A stretch of 64,000 nucleotides of DNA from Geobacillus thermocatenulatus (GCF_002217655.1 NZ_NEWK01000001.1:1126001-1190000); one strand, 5' to 3'; positions 46,014-54,661 are shown, counted from the first letter of the stretch. Program-made: numbers and translations. The notes: generated by a model from the sequence alone, not told the origin.

Positions 46014-46781
46014 ATGGAAAATGGGCTTGTTGTGCAAATTGAGGATGTGTCGTTCCGCTATGAAAACGAGAACGTGCTTGAGCATGTTAGTTTAACGGTG
46101 CCGAAAGGGGCATTTTTAGGATTGGTCGGCCCGAACGGCTCGGGAAAATCGACGCTGCTCAAATGTGTGCTCGGCTTGTTAAAACCGAACAGCGGCCGCA
46201 TTTTTTTGTTCGGCGAGCCGATTGAATCGTTTCGCGAATGGCATCGGATCGGTTTCGTGTCGCAAAAAGCGAACAGCTTCAACCGCAGCTTTCCGGCGAC
46301 GGTTGAGGAAGTGGCGGCGAGTGGGTTGGCGGCTAAACGCGGCTTATTTCGGCCGCTGACAAACGAAGACCGCCGTGCGGTCGAAGCGGCGCTCGCGGCC
46401 GTTGGGTTGAGCGGCCTGGCAAAGCGCAATATCGCGGAGCTGTCCGGCGGCCAGCAACAACGAGTATTTATCGCCCGCGCACTGGCGAGCAAGCCGGATT
46501 TGCTCATTTTAGACGAGCCGACGGTCGGCGTGGATGCGCGCCATGTGCACGAATTTTACGAACTGCTCGGCGACTTGAACCGCCGCGGCTTGACGCTTAT
46601 CTTAGTGACGCATGACATCGGGACGATCACGGACCGGGTGACCGATATCGCCTGTTTGAACAAGCGCCTCTATTTCCATGGAAAGGCGGAAGAGTTCGAA
46701 CATCTTGGCAACGAGGCGATTTCGCAGTTTTATGGCCATCCGATCCATGTTCTCTCTCACGAGCATGAACGGGCGGAATGA
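46014..46781 (+). CDS. znuC: Zinc ABC transporter ATP-binding protein
   Basis: The 255-residue protein is the ATPase of a high-affinity metal importer. Walker A is VGPNGSGKSTLLK (about residues 38-50), the ABC signature is [15 protein letters not shown], Walker B is LLILDEPTVGVD, and the switch His is in LILVTHD. It groups by context with ZnuC/AdcC because znuB and zur follow and a Zur-type site precedes. Manganese or iron import by related MntB-like ATPases is the main alternative. It is 25 bp from znuB. Confidence 0.9.
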   Translation: MENGLVVQIEDVSFRYENENVLEHVSLTVPKGAFLGLVGPNGSGKSTLLKCVLGLLKPNSGRIFLFGEPIESFREWHRIGFVSQKANSFNRSFPATVEEVAASGLAAKRGLFRPLTNEDRRAVEAALAAVGLSGLAKRNIAELSGGQQQRVFIARALASKPDLLILDEPTVGVDARHVHEFYELLGDLNRRGLTLILVTHDIGTITDRVTDIACLNKRLYFHGKAEEFEHLGNEAISQFYGHPIHVLSHEHERAE

Positions 46782-46806
46782 AACGGTGACGGTGGAGGAA
46801 TGACAC

Positions 46807-47640
46807 GTGTGGGAAGCCATTTGGCAATACGAATTTTTGCGCAATGCGTTTGTTGCCGGCGTTTTGACCGGTTTTACGGCGCCATTGCTCGGCGTTTTTA
46901 TTGTCGTTCGGCGGCTGTCGCTCATCGCTGATGCATTGAGTCATGTGACGCTCGCCGGCATTGCCGCCGGGCTCTTGCTTGGAAAAGCGGCGCCGTCAGC
47001 CGCGAGCTGGAACCCGCTTTACATCGGAATGGGGTTTTCCGTCGTCGGGTCGCTGTTTATCGAAAAGCTGCGCGCTGTGTATCGGCATTATGAAGAGCTT
47101 GCGATTCCAATCGTGTTGTCGTCCGGTCTTGGCTTGAGCGTCATTTTCATTTCGATGGCCAACGGGTTTACGACCGATTTGTTTTCGTATTTATTCGGCA
47201 GCGTCAGCGCCGTCAGCCGTGCTGATGTTTGGACAGCGTTTGCTGTCGCCGCAGCTGCCGCGATCGTGATTTTGACGTTTTACAAAGAGCTGTTTCTTCT
47301 TTCCTTTGACGAGGAATACGCCCGAGTCTCCGGCGTTCGCACCACATGGATCCATTTTTTGTTTATTGTGCTTGTTGCGCTCGTCATTGCTGCATCGATG
47401 CGCATCGTCGGCGTGCTCCTCATCTCGTCGCTCATGACGCTGCCGGTGGCGGCGAGCATCCGCATCGCCAAAAGTTTTAAACAGGTGATCGGGCTTTCGA
47501 TTTTGTTCGGGGAGCTGGCCGTCATCGCCGGGCTCTGGGCGGCGTATGAGCTAGACTGGGCGCCGGGTGGAACGATCGTCATCGCAGCGGTTGTCATTTT
47601 GCTTTTCGCACTCGGATGGAAAAGGGGGCGGCAGCGATGA
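46807..47640 (+). CDS. znuB: Zinc ABC transporter permease
   Basis: The 277-residue protein is the membrane part of the importer, ABC-3 family, with about eight to nine membrane segments. The typical opening FLRNAFVAGVLTGFTAPLLG is followed by LSLIADALSHVTLAGIAAG and, near the middle, LLISSLMTLPVAASIRIA. The start is GTG at 46807 after GGAGGA. Its stop codon overlaps the zur start. No substrate-binding lipoprotein gene (znuA) is present beside it, so that part must come from another locus. Confidence 0.9.
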   Translation: MWEAIWQYEFLRNAFVAGVLTGFTAPLLGVFIVVRRLSLIADALSHVTLAGIAAGLLLGKAAPSAASWNPLYIGMGFSVVGSLFIEKLRAVYRHYEELAIPIVLSSGLGLSVIFISMANGFTTDLFSYLFGSVSAVSRADVWTAFAVAAAAAIVILTFYKELFLLSFDEEYARVSGVRTTWIHFLFIVLVALVIAASMRIVGVLLISSLMTLPVAASIRIAKSFKQVIGLSILFGELAVIAGLWAAYELDWAPGGTIVIAAVVILLFALGWKRGRQR

Positions 47641-48056
47641 ATATCGACGAAGCGTTGCAGTTGATGAAAGAGAAAGGATTTAAATATACGGAAAAACGGA
47701 GACAAATGCTTGAGTTGTTTGCCGAAAGCGACAAATACTTGACGGCCAAAGACGTGCTTGAAGCGCTCCGTCCCCTCTATCCGGGCCTGAGCGTTGATAC
47801 GGTGTACCGCAATTTGTCGCTCTTTACGCTGCTTGGCATTTTGGAAATGACCGAGCTTTCCGGGGAGAAACATTTCCGTTTTGCCTGCGGCGCCCGCCGC
47901 CACCACCATCATTTCATTTGCATCCAGTGCGGAAAAACGAAGAAGATTGACGCTTGTCCGATGGACGGGTTTGCGGCGCAGCTCGATGGGTATGAGATCA
48001 CGGACCATAAGTTTGAAATTTACGGCACATGTCCGCAATGTCAACAGAGGGGCTGA
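47637..48056 (+). CDS. zur: Zur, zinc uptake repressor (Fur family)
   Basis: Zur (139 aa) represses zinc uptake genes when zinc is sufficient. The winged-helix domain covers about residues 1-80 (KGFKYTEKRRQMLELF, LSVDTVYRNLSLF). The dimer domain has the His-rich metal site RRHHHHFIC and the structural zinc cysteines CIQCGKT and CPQC. I chose ATG 47637, coupled to the znuB stop codon; the longer frame begins inside znuB. In B. subtilis zur is at the same chromosomal place (between yqfU and yqfW) but without znuC and znuB. Confidence 0.93.
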   Translation: MNIDEALQLMKEKGFKYTEKRRQMLELFAESDKYLTAKDVLEALRPLYPGLSVDTVYRNLSLFTLLGILEMTELSGEKHFRFACGARRHHHHFICIQCGKTKKIDACPMDGFAAQLDGYEITDHKFEIYGTCPQCQQRG

Positions 48057-48090
48057 TCCCAAAACGCATTCGCGTTTTGGATCAGCCCTT
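48050..48090. terminator. Bidirectional terminator between zur and yqfW
   Basis: GGGCTGATCC plus CAAAACGC pair with GCGTTTTG plus GGATCAGCCC around an ATTC loop (18 bp in all). The zur stop codon lies inside the first arm. Confidence 0.88.
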
Positions 48091-48093
48091 TGT

Positions 48094-48660
48094 TTATGGC
48101 TGGAGGCGCTGTTCGATTTCTCGCTTTGCTTCAAGCCAGTTATTGACGCGGATGACGTTTTCGGGGAGCGGGCCTTGGTTGTACGGGGTGTCGAACAAAA
48201 TGACGGGAATGCCGCATGTTTTGGCGATTTCGCAGGCATTATCGTACTTGTCTTCAAAGAAGGCCGACAGCTTATACTGGCGGACGGCGGCGATTTTGTC
48301 GTGCGACCCAATCAGATCAATATGGTGGTAATGGACGCCGTGCCGCCGGAACCAGCGCTCGGTGAGATCATACAAATGGCGGCCGCGGGCGCTGATGTAA
48401 TACAGCTCGTATTTGTCTTTCCAGCTGTCAATCACCTCAAGCGCATAGCGGGCAAGCGGAGCCCTCTCATAAATATCCGCTTCGTTTTCCTCAAGCCAGC
48501 GGTCCATTTCTTCCTCCGCCACGCCGTATAACGGCGCCAAATTGTATTGCGTAATGTCGTGTAATGCGAGCTCTTTGCCGAATGCTTCGTTTAAATACGG
48601 AATGAACGTGCTCGGACATGTCACCGTGCCGTCAATGTCGATGCCAAGCCGTTTTTTCAC
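48094..48660 (-). CDS. yqfW: YqfW, HAD-type nucleotidase family protein
   Basis: The 188-residue protein belongs to the 5'-nucleotidase/deoxyribonucleotidase branch of the HAD superfamily. The catalytic motif is LGIDIDGTVTCPS (about residues 5-17, nucleophile and acid Asp), motif II is YYISARGR, and the metal-binding region is FFEDKYDNA. It probably removes phosphate from a nucleotide, but the substrate is unknown. It matches B. subtilis YqfW in place and length. Confidence 0.88.
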   Translation of the reverse strand: MKKRLGIDIDGTVTCPSTFIPYLNEAFGKELALHDITQYNLAPLYGVAEEEMDRWLEENEADIYERAPLARYALEVIDSWKDKYELYYISARGRHLYDLTERWFRRHGVHYHHIDLIGSHDKIAAVRQYKLSAFFEDKYDNACEIAKTCGIPVILFDTPYNQGPLPENVIRVNNWLEAKREIEQRLQP

Positions 48661-48692
48661 CGCTTCATCCTCCTGTTAGAAAATATTCACAC

Positions 48693-48721
48693 TGATAAAA
48701 TAACGCCGGTTTCTCATACTA
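48693..48721 (+). promoter_or_regulatory. Candidate SigG promoter of yqfX
   Basis: TGATA (48693-48697), 17 nt and a perfect SigG -10 element CATACTA (48715-48721). Forespore expression of yqfX would fit what I recall for B. subtilis, but that recollection is not certain. Confidence 0.5.
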
Positions 48722-48757
48722 ATAATGCTTCTTACTTTAGGAAAGCGAGGGAAGCAT

Positions 48758-49105
48758 ATGGCAGACGACCGCGAGCGCACGTATAACGGAGGTTACGTGC
48801 AATCGATCGGAAAAGAGGAACCAGAACGCCATTTTATGGAAGAAACAGCGGCGGAAGTTGCTGAACCGATTCGCCGCGGCGACGAACGGGACGAAGAACG
48901 CGCGGACGGCGCCGGGCTCGGCTGGCTCGCTTTGGCCCTGTCCATCATCGCCTTGTTTATTTGGCCGATTTTGTTAGGGGCGGCCGGCATTATTGTCGGG
49001 TTTATCGCGCGCCGGCGCGGCGCAGAGACGCTCGGTGCGTGGGCCATCGGGATCGGTGTCATCGCGATTCTCGTCCGTCTGTTTATTATGCCGTTTTATA
49101 CGTAA
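48758..49105 (+). CDS. yqfX: YqfX family membrane protein
   Basis: The 115-residue protein has a hydrophilic, acidic first half (residues 1-55, with ERTYNGGYVQSIGKEE) and two membrane segments in the second half (GWLALALSIIALFIWPIL and AWAIGIGVIAILVRLFIM). It corresponds to B. subtilis YqfX by place and layout. The function is unknown; a forespore promoter candidate suggests a spore role. I chose ATG 48758 after GCGAGGGAAG. Confidence 0.85.
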   Translation: MADDRERTYNGGYVQSIGKEEPERHFMEETAAEVAEPIRRGDERDEERADGAGLGWLALALSIIALFIWPILLGAAGIIVGFIARRRGAETLGAWAIGIGVIAILVRLFIMPFYT

Positions 49106-49111
49106 AAAGCG

Positions 49112-49143
49112 AGGGTGTCCCCAAGCGGGGACGCCCTTTCTCG
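49112..49143. terminator. Terminator between yqfX and ispG
   Basis: AGGGTGTCCCC pairs with GGGGACGCCCT (one G-U pair), followed by TTCTCGTT and preceded by AAAAAGCG, so it may act in both directions. Confidence 0.8.
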
Positions 49144-49162
49144 TTATGCAGGAACATTCCGC

Positions 49163-50287
49163 TCATTGGGCGGCGCTGCCTTTCAGAGCGGCTTTGTTTT
49201 CCTTTTGCTTTGCAAAATATTCTTCCGCCAGCTTGTCGATTTCTTTTTTCAGTTCTTCCACCATTTGCTCTTCCGGTACTTTTCGGACGATTTTGCCGTG
49301 GCGGAACAACAAGCCTTCGCCACGGGCGCCGGCAATGCCGATGTCGGCTTCCCGTGCTTCCCCTGGTCCATTGACGGCGCAACCGAGCACGGCGACTTTG
49401 ATTGGCGCCTTAATTTTGGCGATATAGTCCTCGATTTCATTGGCGATGCTGATCAAATCGATCTCAATCCGCCCGCACGTCGGGCAGGAAATGAGCGTCG
49501 CCGCATTGGAAGCGAGTCCGAACGTTTTTAAAATTTCGCGCGCTACTTTCACTTCTTCAACCGGGTCGGCGCTTAACGAAACGCGGATCGTATTGCCGAT
49601 GCCTTTGCTTAAAATGGCGCCGAGTCCAACCGCGCTTTTGATCGTGCCGGAGAAAAGCGTGCCCGCTTCGGTGATGCCGACATGGAGCGGGTAGTCGAAC
49701 GTGCGCGCCGCTTTTTCGTACGCTTCAATGGCGAGGCGTACGTCGGACGCCTTTAACGAAACGATAATATCGTGAAAATCAAGTTCTTCTAAAATGCGGA
49801 TATGATATAAGGCGCTCTCAACCATGCCGTCGGCTGTTGGATATCCATATTTTTCTAAAATGCGTTTTTCCAGCGATCCAGCGTTGACGCCGATGCGAAT
49901 CGGTACGCCGCGCTCTTTCGCCGCTTTCACGACCGCTTCGACTTTTTCGCGGCGCCCGATGTTGCCTGGATTGATGCGGATTTTATCGACGCCGCCTTCG
50001 ATCGCTTTCAGCGCCAATTTATAGTCAAAGTGGATGTCGGCGACAAGCGGGATGTTGATTCGCTTTTTGATTTCCGGTATGGCCTCAGTCGCCCGCTCGT
50101 CCGGGCAGGCGACGCGGACGATTTGGCACCCCGCTTCCTCGAGACGGTGGATTTGCGCCACCGTCGCTTCGACATCGTGCGTTTTTGTCGTCGTCATGCT
50201 TTGAATGATGACTTCGTTGTTGCCGCCGATTGTCAGCGGACCGACGCGGACCGGCCGAGTCTTTGAACGATGGATGATTTCACCCAC
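49163..50287 (-). CDS. ispG: IspG, HMBPP synthase (flavodoxin/ferredoxin dependent)
   Basis: IspG (374 aa) converts methylerythritol cyclodiphosphate to HMBPP, the step before IspH in the MEP pathway. The TIM barrel holds [28 protein letters not shown] and IRINPGNIG. The 4Fe-4S cluster is bound by ISCPTCGR and [10 protein letters not shown] near the C-terminus. I chose GTG 50287 ([13 protein letters not shown]): AAAGGAGCG lies 7 nt before it, and B. subtilis IspG starts at the same place. An ATG seven codons earlier overlaps that ribosome binding site. Confidence 0.95.
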   Translation of the reverse strand: MGEIIHRSKTRPVRVGPLTIGGNNEVIIQSMTTTKTHDVEATVAQIHRLEEAGCQIVRVACPDERATEAIPEIKKRINIPLVADIHFDYKLALKAIEGGVDKIRINPGNIGRREKVEAVVKAAKERGVPIRIGVNAGSLEKRILEKYGYPTADGMVESALYHIRILEELDFHDIIVSLKASDVRLAIEAYEKAARTFDYPLHVGITEAGTLFSGTIKSAVGLGAILSKGIGNTIRVSLSADPVEEVKVAREILKTFGLASNAATLISCPTCGRIEIDLISIANEIEDYIAKIKAPIKVAVLGCAVNGPGEAREADIGIAGARGEGLLFRHGKIVRKVPEEQMVEELKKEIDKLAEEYFAKQKENKAALKGSAAQ

Positions 50288-50369
50288 GGGAATTCGCTCC
50301 TTTTGCATTCAAGTCGCTTTCTGCATTATTGTAACAGTGCCATCCGCCGTTTGACAAGCGATTCGCCGG

Positions 50370-50684
50370 TTAGCGATAGATCGGCACTTTATAAGTTTTC
50401 CCGATTTTTAATGTTTGCGCATGTTCGCCTGGATTTAACCGTTCAAAATCACGGATCAGCTGCTCGAGCGGAACGGGCAATGGGCCGTTGAGTTCTTTCT
50501 CGATGATGGACAACAACGTATCGCCAGGGCGAATGGTCACCATCCGGTACGGGATGGCCGCCTGTTTCGACTGGACAACGGCTGCCGCTGTTTCAGATGA
50601 AGGGTGAAGCGTTCCGATGACAAGGTCGCGGTAAACGATATAACTGGAAAGAACGAGAAGCAGGAGAAACATGAATTTTTTCAT
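50370..50684 (-). CDS. yqfZ: YqfZ, LysM-domain sporulation protein
   Basis: The 104-residue protein has an N-terminal signal or anchor segment (KKFMFLLLLVLSSYIVY) and a C-terminal LysM-like domain (VTIRPGDTLLSIIEKEL, LKIGKTYKVPIYR) that should bind peptidoglycan. It matches B. subtilis YqfZ next to ispG, which I recall as part of the SigE regulon. A SigE-type promoter candidate lies 33-60 bp upstream. GGAGGAAG precedes the ATG at 50684. Confidence 0.87.
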   Translation of the reverse strand: MKKFMFLLLLVLSSYIVYRDLVIGTLHPSSETAAAVVQSKQAAIPYRMVTIRPGDTLLSIIEKELNGPLPVPLEQLIRDFERLNPGEHAQTLKIGKTYKVPIYR

Positions 50685-50716
50685 GACGCTTCCTCCGCAT
50701 GCGTATATCTATTTCA

Positions 50717-50744
50717 TATGTATGCTTGTCCAGCGAAAATATGT
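50717..50744 (-). promoter_or_regulatory. Candidate SigE promoter of yqfZ
   Basis: Reading the minus strand, ACATATT (50738-50744) matches six of seven positions of the SigE -35 KMATATT. After 13 nt, CATACATA (50717-50724) matches seven of eight positions of the -10 element. This is the best SigE match in the window. Confidence 0.6.
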
Positions 50745-50883
50745 CTTCCTTAGCAAGGTCGTTGAATTCATGAGGAACATACGTCAACAAAAGAATGTCT
50801 CCAATTTGAAAAACGGCATCACCGTTCTTCTTTGCCTTCAAGGCTCGCTTGACGGCTTTTTGAACATATTCCTGTTTTTTGTC

Positions 50884-50937
50884 TTTACAGAAACTTAACA
50901 ACTGCTTTATAAGGACCTAACAATGTCTCGCTACAAT
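50884..50937 (+). promoter_or_regulatory. PhoP box array and promoter of pstS
   Basis: Four hexamers repeat every 11 bp: TTTACA (50884), TTAACA (50895), TTTATA (50906) and CTAACA (50917), each separated by 5 bp. They match the B. subtilis PhoP consensus TTAACA/TTTACA. A -10 element TACAAT (50932-50937) follows 9 nt after the last box. This is the usual layout of a PhoP-activated pst promoter, so pstS-pstC-pstA should be induced by phosphate starvation. Confidence 0.88.
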
Positions 50938-50983
50938 GGTCTTGTACGTTGAAAGTACGAAAACAAAACGGGGGGATTTCTGC

Positions 50984-51874
50984 ATGTGGAGCAAACGAGT
51001 CAAATTGGGATTGGCCGCCTTGTTGATGGCCGGCGTTTTGGCCGGCTGCGGGCAGACTGAAAAGAACAACGCAGGCGGCAACGAAGGAGCGGCAAAGAAA
51101 GAAGAAACCTACTCCGGCACTATTGCACTAGCGGGATCTACAGCGCTTCAGCCGCTGGCAGAGGAAGCGGCAAACGCGTTTATGGAAAAATATCCGGACG
51201 TATCGATCACCGTTCAAGGCGGCGGCAGCGGCACGGGCGTCAACCAAGTGGCAGCCGGCGCCGTGCAAATCGGCAACTCGGATGTGCCGGCGGCGGAGAA
51301 GCTGGACGACAAATCGAAAGCGTCAGAGCTTGTTGACCATAAAGTGGCCGGCATCGCCTTTGCGATTGTGGTCAACAACGATGTGAAGGTCGATAATTTA
51401 ACGACGAAGCAAATTCAAGATATTTTCAGCGGAAAGATTAAAAACTGGAAAGAAGTCGGCGGCAACGACGAAGCCATTCACGTGATCAACCGTCCGGCAT
51501 CATCGGGAACAAGAGCGACGTTTGAGAAAACGATTATGAAAGGCGTAAAAGTCGATGATTCCATCGGTACAGTGCAAGATTCGAACGGAGCGGTCGAGCA
51601 AGCGATCAGTTCGACGCCAGGGGCTGTCAGCTATGTAGCGATGTCGTATTTAATCGGGGAAAAGAAAAACTTGAAAACGGTCAAAATTGACGGCGCGGAA
51701 CCGACGGTGGAGAACATCCGCACGGAAAAATACCCATTTTGGTCGTATGAATACATGATTACCAAAGGGGAAGCGAAGGAAGAGGTGCGAGCGTTTATCG
51801 ACTTTGTCAAGAGCGAAGAATTTGCGCCGACCGTGAAAAAGATGGGGTATATCCCGATGACGGAATTGGAGTAG
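50984..51874 (+). CDS. pstS: PstS, phosphate-binding lipoprotein
   Basis: PstS (296 aa) catches phosphate outside the membrane for the Pst ABC importer. The signal peptide ends in the lipobox VLAGCG, with the lipidated Cys at about residue 22. The phosphate-binding motifs follow: IALAGSTALQPLAEEAA, VQGGGSGTGVNQVAAG, GNSDVPAAEK and NRPASSGTRATFE. I chose ATG 50984 (MWSKRVKLGLAAL), after GGGGGGATT. A hairpin directly after the gene probably lets pstS be made in excess over pstC and pstA. Confidence 0.96.
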   Translation: MWSKRVKLGLAALLMAGVLAGCGQTEKNNAGGNEGAAKKEETYSGTIALAGSTALQPLAEEAANAFMEKYPDVSITVQGGGSGTGVNQVAAGAVQIGNSDVPAAEKLDDKSKASELVDHKVAGIAFAIVVNNDVKVDNLTTKQIQDIFSGKIKNWKEVGGNDEAIHVINRPASSGTRATFEKTIMKGVKVDDSIGTVQDSNGAVEQAISSTPGAVSYVAMSYLIGEKKNLKTVKIDGAEPTVENIRTEKYPFWSYEYMITKGEAKEEVRAFIDFVKSEEFAPTVKKMGYIPMTELE

Positions 51875-51884
51875 AGAAGGGCGG

Positions 51885-51911
51885 AAGGCCGGCTCGTTAG
51901 GCCGGCCTTTG
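51885..51911 (+). terminator. Hairpin between pstS and pstC (partial terminator)
   Basis: AAGGCCGGC pairs with GCCGGCCTT, followed only by TGA and no long T-run. It likely stabilises the pstS message and reduces read-through. Confidence 0.7.
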
Positions 51912-51930
51912 ACAATGGAGGGATGAAGCC

Positions 51931-52827
51931 ATGCAACAAATGCATACGAAACGGCGGAATCGCTGGCTTGAAGAGTACATCGGCCGCACGTTTGCGGTCA
52001 TCTCCGGCTGGCTGATCGTTCTGATTACGGTGACGATGATCATCTTCTTAGCGGTAAAGGGAATTCAGTCCTTTACGGACAGCGGTCTCTCGCTTTCCGA
52101 CATGTTGCTTTCGGCCCAATGGGATCCAAACGGCACGCCGCCGAAGTATGGGGCGCTCATTTTTATTGTTGGCTCGATGCTCGTCTCGCTTGGCGCTTTG
52201 TTGATCAGTGCGCCGATCGCGTTGGCGTTGGCGATTTTCATGAACTTTATCGCTCCCAAATGGTTCGTTTCGTTGCTCAAGCCGGTGCTGGAGCTGCTTG
52301 TCGGCATTCCGTCGGTGGTGTATGGCTGGCTTGGGGTGACGATTCTCGTTCCGCTCTTGCGCGAATGGTTCGGAGGCTCCGGCTTTAGTCTGCTTGCGGG
52401 GATCATCGTCCTTAGTATGATGATTTTGCCGACCATCACCAGCATTGCGGCCGACGCCTTGGCCAATGTCCCGATGGCGTATATGGAAGCATCATACGGG
52501 CTTGGCTCTACGCGTTGGCAGGCGATTTCCCGCGTCATTGTTCCGGCGGCGAAAGCCGGGATTGCCACCGGCGTCGTTCTCGGCTTGGCGCGGGCGTTTG
52601 GCGAGGCGCTTGCCGTGCAGATGGTGATCGGCAATACGATTAAGCTGCCTTCAGGCCTTGACAGCCCGACGGCGACGTTAACCAGTGTATTGACGATGGA
52701 TATGGCGAATACGATCAACGGAACACCATGGAACAACGCGTTATGGACATTGGCGCTCATTTTGCTCTTGATCTCGTTTTTCTTTATTGCCGTGATCCGT
52801 TTGGTCGGCCCGAGAAAGGAGCGATAA
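51931..52827 (+). CDS. pstC: PstC, phosphate ABC transporter permease
   Basis: PstC (298 aa) forms the membrane channel with PstA. Six membrane segments are visible, starting with FAVISGWLIVLITVTMIIFL (about residues 18-37). The ATPase-coupling motif is EASYGLGSTRWQAISRVIVP followed by GLARAFGEALAVQMVIGN (about 185-225). The start is ATG 51931 after GGAGGGATGAAGCC. It ends 1 bp before pstA. Confidence 0.95.
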   Translation: MQQMHTKRRNRWLEEYIGRTFAVISGWLIVLITVTMIIFLAVKGIQSFTDSGLSLSDMLLSAQWDPNGTPPKYGALIFIVGSMLVSLGALLISAPIALALAIFMNFIAPKWFVSLLKPVLELLVGIPSVVYGWLGVTILVPLLREWFGGSGFSLLAGIIVLSMMILPTITSIAADALANVPMAYMEASYGLGSTRWQAISRVIVPAAKAGIATGVVLGLARAFGEALAVQMVIGNTIKLPSGLDSPTATLTSVLTMDMANTINGTPWNNALWTLALILLLISFFFIAVIRLVGPRKER

Positions 52828-52828
52828 G

Positions 52829-53752
52829 ATGACAGCGCGAATGATCGATAAAGTTTGGACAGGCATTTTCTATGCGGTGGCTGCTGCAGTCATCGGGTTG
52901 CTCATGTTCTTTTTTGCCGTTGTGTTGTCGAAAGGAGCGGGATTTTGGCAACCTGAGTTTCTGTTCGGACGGCCGAGCAATACGCAAGCGGGCGGCGGCA
53001 TTGGTCCGCAGCTCATCAATTCATTTTATATGTTGGTTGTGACATTGCTTTTGTCGGTTCCGCTTTCGTTGGGAGCTGGAATTTATTTGGCCGAATACGC
53101 CAAACAAGGGCGGATCGTCGGGTTCATTCGCCTTTGCCTGGAAGCGATGGCATCATTGCCGTCGATTGTTGTCGGGTTGTTTGGATTGTTGGCGTTTGTC
53201 ACCTTGACGGGTTGGGGCTATACGTTGCTCGGCGGCGCGTTAGCCGTCACGATCATCAATTTGCCTGGATTGACGCGCATTTGCGAAACGGCGATTTTGG
53301 ATGTTCCAGCCAACATTAAAGAGGGGAGTCTTGCCCTTGGAGCGACGCGCTGGCAGACGTTGGTCAAAGCGGTGCTTCCGGCCGCCATCCCGCAAATTGT
53401 CACCGGCGTCATTTTATCGGCTGGGCGCATTTTCGGCGAAGCGGCTGTTTTCATTTATACCGCTGGGCTGACGACTCCGATGCTTCGTTGGGATGCGGAT
53501 TGGTCAAGCCAAGCCAACCCGCTGAACGTGTTCCGGCCGGCCGAAACGCTGACGGTGCATATTTGGAAATTGAATTCGGAAGGCATTGTCCCAGACGCAA
53601 AGCTGATCGCGGCCAAATCGGCGGCTGTATTGATGGTGGCCGTTCTTTTATTCAATTTGGCCGCACGGCTCGCTTCTTCCTTGCTTGCGCGGCATTTCTC
53701 CGGGGGGCGGCGCGCGCGTCGGGGACGAGGAGAAAGAAGCAAAGCAGCGTAA
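52829..53752 (+). CDS. pstA: PstA, phosphate ABC transporter permease
   Basis: PstA (307 aa) is the second channel subunit. Six membrane segments can be seen, with a long loop after the first (RPSNTQAGGGIGPQLIN). The coupling motif is EGSLALGATRWQTLVKAVLP, then GRIFGEAAVFIYTAG. The C-terminus is basic (GGRRARRGRGERS). The start ATG at 52829 follows GAAAGGAGCGATAAG. A strong terminator, not pstB, follows; pstB lies 7.4 kb further on. Confidence 0.95.
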   Translation: MTARMIDKVWTGIFYAVAAAVIGLLMFFFAVVLSKGAGFWQPEFLFGRPSNTQAGGGIGPQLINSFYMLVVTLLLSVPLSLGAGIYLAEYAKQGRIVGFIRLCLEAMASLPSIVVGLFGLLAFVTLTGWGYTLLGGALAVTIINLPGLTRICETAILDVPANIKEGSLALGATRWQTLVKAVLPAAIPQIVTGVILSAGRIFGEAAVFIYTAGLTTPMLRWDADWSSQANPLNVFRPAETLTVHIWKLNSEGIVPDAKLIAAKSAAVLMVAVLLFNLAARLASSLLARHFSGGRRARRGRGERSKAA

Positions 53753-53756
53753 GCAC

Positions 53757-53794
53757 AAAAAAAGCTGTCCTGCATCAACAGGCAGCTTTTTTAT
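53757..53794. terminator. Bidirectional terminator between pstA and yqgB
   Basis: AAAAAAGCTG(TC)CTG pairs with CAGGCAGCTTTTTT, with A- and T-runs on both sides. It ends the pstSCA transcript before any pstB gene. Confidence 0.85.
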
Positions 53795-54564
53795 ATTTCC
53801 CGTTTGGCTGATGGCACTTCCTTGACAGCCAAAAAGAGGACGACAAGCGAAACGAACCAATGGATCAACGCACCGTAGGGCACGACCGCTTGCACCGTTT
53901 CCATCACGGTGAAAAAGACGGTCGACAGCGTAATGGCGTAAGCCGACATCACCCATGTATGGCGGTAGCGCAGCGTTTTGTCGAGCACGCCGGCCAAAAT
54001 CAGGCCGAAAAAGGCAAAGATGCACACGCTGATGAATTTCCCGGCGCAGGCGAGCACGTATAAAACGAGCCCAAAAAGCGGAATGAGAACGGGAAGCATA
54101 GATTTTAGATCCGTAATAAAGACACGTACATCTTGATCGGTAATGTTGATGTCAGGAAACGTTGCATAGCTATAATGCTGCGCTTGATGGCTTGCAACCA
54201 ATACGGCTTCATGTTTTAACAAGGCAAACGCATTCGGAAACCGCTCCACTTCCTCTTTTGTCACCGTGCCGGTGCTGTCAAAAATGATCGTAAATCCGTC
54301 TTGATCAATATGAATCGGCGCAGCTGCCTCCGAATGAAGTTCGCCATTTTCAATCGAAAACGCGGGCAGCTCGTGATTTAATAAGGCGCTCGTTGTGCGG
54401 ATGCCTTCCATAAGCGACGAGGAGAAATAGTAAAACGTCGGAAGAATGGACAGCAACGTCAGCAAAAACAAATAACCGATCGTTTTCCCAATGCCCTGAA
54501 ATCGAAAGCGGGCGATGTCTTTCGGAGAATATAAGCTTTTCCACAGTTGGACGAATACGTTCAT
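53791..54564 (-). CDS. yqgB: YqgB, DUF1189 membrane protein
   Basis: The 257-residue protein has four to five membrane segments: one near residues 24-44 (GKTIGYLFLLTLLSILPTFY) and the others after residue 150 (SMLPVLIPLFGLVLYVLACAG, ISVCIFAFFGLILAG). An outer domain with VDQDGFTIIFDSTGTV-like sequence lies between. Layout and opening (SLYSPKDIARFRFQGIGKT) match DUF1189/YqgB. The function is unknown. I chose ATG 54564 after AAAGGTGTG. In B. subtilis yqgB also lies between yqfZ and sodA. Confidence 0.85.
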   Translation of the reverse strand: MNVFVQLWKSLYSPKDIARFRFQGIGKTIGYLFLLTLLSILPTFYYFSSSLMEGIRTTSALLNHELPAFSIENGELHSEAAAPIHIDQDGFTIIFDSTGTVTKEEVERFPNAFALLKHEAVLVASHQAQHYSYATFPDINITDQDVRVFITDLKSMLPVLIPLFGLVLYVLACAGKFISVCIFAFFGLILAGVLDKTLRYRHTWVMSAYAITLSTVFFTVMETVQAVVPYGALIHWFVSLVVLFLAVKEVPSAKREI

Positions 54565-54637
54565 CGCAGACACACCTTTCTTTGTCTCCTTTTCCATTGT
54601 AGCCGGGAAAGAGGAAGAATTCAACTTGAGACAAAGA

Positions 54638-54661
54638 AAAAGCGGGCGTCTTCCCGCTTTA
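54638..54661 (-). terminator. Terminator of the chemoreceptor gene
   Basis: AAGCGGG and CCCGCTT form a stem that on the minus strand is followed by TTTTCTTTG. It separates the chemoreceptor gene from yqgB. Confidence 0.8.
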
